From NCBI GenBank assembly GCA_021737785.1, contig JAIPDI010000001.1:1-64000 (forward strand): 64,000 nucleotides of DNA, read 5' to 3'. A program made the translations under genes and the position numbers. Within the stretch, counting starts at the first letter, position 1, and each line of letters opens with the position of its first letter. Origin of the DNA: Deltaproteobacteria bacterium (lineage in GTDB: Bacteria > Desulfobacterota > DSM-4660 > Desulfatiglandales > Desulfatiglandaceae). The notes beneath the pieces are model-generated. The model searched no databases. It was not told where the DNA came from and saw only the letters and a program-made list of their open reading frames with translations. Shown here piece after piece: positions 61,969 through 64,000 of this stretch.

Positions 61969-64000
61969 TCATTTTGTTGCCTGCCCGCCGCCTTGGTTGT
62001 CATCCCCTTGGCCGGATAATCGCAATGCCACCCGGTAGACGCGACGATCTTCCGAAGGCCTTATGGAGAAGCCCAGCTTTTGTGCAAGGTTCAGCATGGT
62101 CTTGTTTTCGGGAAGCACCAGCCCCCAGATTTCTTCCATTCCCCTCTCCTTTCCGATAGCCAGGAGATCCTCCATGAGACGGGCCCCGATACCCAGCCCC
62201 TGCCAACTGTCCCCGATGACTACGGCGAATTCGCCCCGTTCTCCGCCGGGCTCCACCATCAGCCTGGCCACACCGAGAAGCCTTTCTTCTCCGTCCCGGT
62301 GCTCCACGGCCACCAGGGCCATATCGCGGTCGTAGTCTATCTGGGTGAACAGCGAAACCATCTGAGGGGGCAACGCCTTTAGAGGACTCAGAAACCGGTA
62401 GTACACCGACTTCCTTGAAAGGGTGCTGAAAAGCTGGATCAGTAAAGATGCATCCTCCGGTTTTATGGGCCGGATGCCGTAAGGTCGGCCATCCCGGGTA
62501 ACGGCATCGGATTCATATTGTTCGGGATAGGGGCTGATCACCAGATGGGAAGGTGCCTTCACCGCCGTGGGAGTGACAACCACCCTCGCATCAACGGCAA
62601 CTGCCTCTTTACCCCTGAGGATCAGCGGATTGATATCCAGTTCCCACACCTCAGGCAGATCGGTGAGGAGCTGAGAAAGACGTATCAGGATTTCCTCCAG
62701 GAGGGGCATATTTGCGGCCTCCCTGTTTCGGAATCCCTTCAGGACCTGATAACAGAGGGTTTTTTCCATGAGCCGCCGGGCGAGCAGCCGGTTGAGAGGA
62801 GGAAGTCCCAGGGCCCTGTCTTTGAAAATTTCGGTCATCACGCCGCCCATGCCGAAGAGGATCACGGGGCCGAATTCCGTGTCCTGCTTGGCGCCGACGA
62901 TGAGTTCATGTTCTCCACCCAGGATCATCGGCTGGAGGGTCGCTCCATCGATCTCCGCCTCCGGAAAGTGTTGCCTTGCGCCTTGGATAATTTTTTGAAA
63001 GGCGGAGGCAACGGCGCGGTCGCCTTCGAGATTCAATAACACCCCTCCGATATCGCTCTTATGGGTGATCTGTCGCGACAAGACCTTCATGACGACCGGA
63101 CCCCTCATTTCCCTGGCTGCTGAGACAGCGGCCTCAGCAGAGGCGACCGCTCGAGTCGGATTCACCGGGATCCCATAAGCGCAAAGAAGGGCCTTCGATT
63201 CCATCTCCGTGAGAAGTCCGCCTCCTTTTTCCAGGACAGGGGTCAGAATGTCTCTTGCCTTGTTTCGATCAAACAGGAGGGTCGTTTCAAGTCTCGGGGG
63301 GACCTCTCCCAGCAGCTCCAGCTCCCTGGCATATCTCCGGAGATGGACAAAGGCCCTGACCGCCCTTTCAGGGGTGTCGTAGGTCGGGATGCCGGCGCGG
63401 TTGAGGAGTTGCCTCGGCTCCCTGGCGCTCTTCCCCCCCATCCACACGCCCAGAACCGGATAATGGGGGCCGGCCCCGAGACGTTCCACAAGCGCCCTGG
63501 CCACCTCGGTTCCAGGGGTCAGGGCCTGGGGGACAAAGATGATGAGAAGGGCCTGAATCTCCCGGGCCTCCAGCATGATTCCGACCACCTTCCGCCATCG
63601 TTCAATGGTGGCGTCTCCCAGCATATCGATGGGATTCCCCCTGCTCCAGTAGGAAGGGAGCACGCCATTCAGCTGCTGGATGGTTGAGGATTCGAGTTGG
63701 GCGGGCACCAGACCGCTGGTTGCCAGGGCATCGGCGGCCATTACGCCGGGGCCCCCGCCGTTTGTCAGGATGGCAAGGCTGGATCCCTTGGCCGGGGTCT
63801 GTTTGGCAACGAGTTCCGCACAGTCGAATAGCTCCTGAATGGTATCCACACGTATGATTCCGGCGCGTTCAAAGGCGGCATCATAGATGGCGTCTTCTCC
63901 GGCCAGCGCCCCCGTGTGTGAGGAGGCGGCCTTGGCCCCTGCCGGGGACCTTCCGGATTTGAGCACGATGATCGGCTTGAAGCGGGTCACTGTCCTGGCC
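61969..64000 (-). CDS. Pat-type protein: ADP-forming acyl-CoA synthetase fused to GNAT acetyltransferase (partial)
   Basis: 677 codons in the window; the open frame runs past 64000, where the N-terminal CoA-binding domain is expected. Seen are the succinyl-CoA-ligase-like part with the phosphohistidine motif SSHTGALAG, an ATP-grasp part (LLCAYGIPVNPTRAV, VVMKVLSRQITHKSDIGGV) and a C-terminal GNAT domain with RGEFAVVIGDSWQGLGIGAR, the acetyl-CoA-binding loop. Pat/PatZ proteins acetylate lysines, for example in acetyl-CoA synthetase. A GTG at 63990 is not the true start. It is convergent with the preceding operon. Confidence 0.9.
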   Translation of the reverse strand, partial: ARTVTRFKPIIVLKSGRSPAGAKAASSHTGALAGEDAIYDAAFERAGIIRVDTIQELFDCAELVAKQTPAKGSSLAILTNGGGPGVMAADALATSGLVPAQLESSTIQQLNGVLPSYWSRGNPIDMLGDATIERWRKVVGIMLEAREIQALLIIFVPQALTPGTEVARALVERLGAGPHYPVLGVWMGGKSAREPRQLLNRAGIPTYDTPERAVRAFVHLRRYARELELLGEVPPRLETTLLFDRNKARDILTPVLEKGGGLLTEMESKALLCAYGIPVNPTRAVASAEAAVSAAREMRGPVVMKVLSRQITHKSDIGGVLLNLEGDRAVASAFQKIIQGARQHFPEAEIDGATLQPMILGGEHELIVGAKQDTEFGPVILFGMGGVMTEIFKDRALGLPPLNRLLARRLMEKTLCYQVLKGFRNREAANMPLLEEILIRLSQLLTDLPEVWELDINPLILRGKEAVAVDARVVVTPTAVKAPSHLVISPYPEQYESDAVTRDGRPYGIRPIKPEDASLLIQLFSTLSRKSVYYRFLSPLKALPPQMVSLFTQIDYDRDMALVAVEHRDGEERLLGVARLMVEPGGERGEFAVVIGDSWQGLGIGARLMEDLLAIGKERGMEEIWGLVLPENKTMLNLAQKLGFSIRPSEDRRVYRVALRLSGQGDDNQGGGQATK

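Noticed and set aside
1-64000. CRISPR arrays, tRNA or rRNA genes, integrases and complete insertion sequences
   Set aside because: No regularly spaced direct repeats, no cloverleaf-like or rRNA sequence and no transposase or integrase motif were seen when reading both strands.

Overview
The window looks like a chromosomal segment of an anaerobic bacterium of the Desulfobacterota (former Deltaproteobacteria). This is inferred from gene content: a sulfite-reductase-like gene, a succinate dehydrogenase/fumarate reductase of the type with two small membrane anchors, a two-subunit class I fumarase, TRAP transport, several sulfite-exporter-like (TSUP) proteins, and many sigma-54 activators, histidine kinases and single-domain response regulators. 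No rRNA, tRNA, CRISPR array, phage gene or intact insertion sequence was seen, so the placement is not backed by a marker gene.

Region by region. 0-4.2 kb: a frameshifted PCP-reductase/sulfite-reductase-like gene, rarD, a DUF3795 protein, a periplasmic metallo-beta-lactamase-fold protein and a NIPSNAP protein. 4.3-10.3 kb: sdhCDBA, a divergent GAF/sigma-54 activator and an orphan receiver protein. 10.3-24 kb, almost all on the minus strand: two TSUP exporters, a thiolase, a broken MFS transporter, a three-subunit biotin-dependent carboxylase, a family III CoA-transferase, a DctPQM TRAP transporter and a two-subunit fumarase. This block reads as uptake and CoA-linked breakdown of an organic acid feeding the C4-dicarboxylate part of central metabolism.

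24.8-33.5 kb: a histidine kinase/NtrC-type pair, then a seven-gene co-directional set: a UspA-like protein, a receiver protein, a 53-residue protein, an SLC13 permease with RCK-C domains, two cytidylate-kinase-like proteins and another receiver protein. Two copies of the palindrome TTTCAGWATGAAAC lie upstream of this set. 33.5-41 kb, minus strand: an NfeD-like protein, a four-helix membrane protein, small exported proteins and a CbiMQO/NikL nickel-cobalt importer with a porin-like protein and a DUF4198 protein. Its leader carries a strong hairpin with a U-tract.

41.4-64 kb is the most unusual part. It starts with a decayed PTS EIIA fragment and a gene that retains all known active-site residues of sulfur oxygenase reductase (SOR), but with a twin-arginine signal peptide. 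Then come a tandem UspA protein, three histidine kinases, an NtrC-type regulator, an array of receiver proteins, a TSUP exporter with a coupled membrane protein, a PEP-synthase-like protein with a novel C-terminus, a second SLC13-type permease with its own kinase and receiver, and a Pat-type acyl-CoA synthetase/acetyltransferase that runs off the window end. Three intergenic regions here share the element TTTACA-N3-TGTAAAA-N4-CYGACA, each 64-120 bp upstream of a sigma-54 promoter-like sequence. These sites are inferred to be enhancers of one regulon, most likely that of the NtrC-type regulator at 47855-49285, joining stress proteins, signalling relays, transporters and perhaps SOR.
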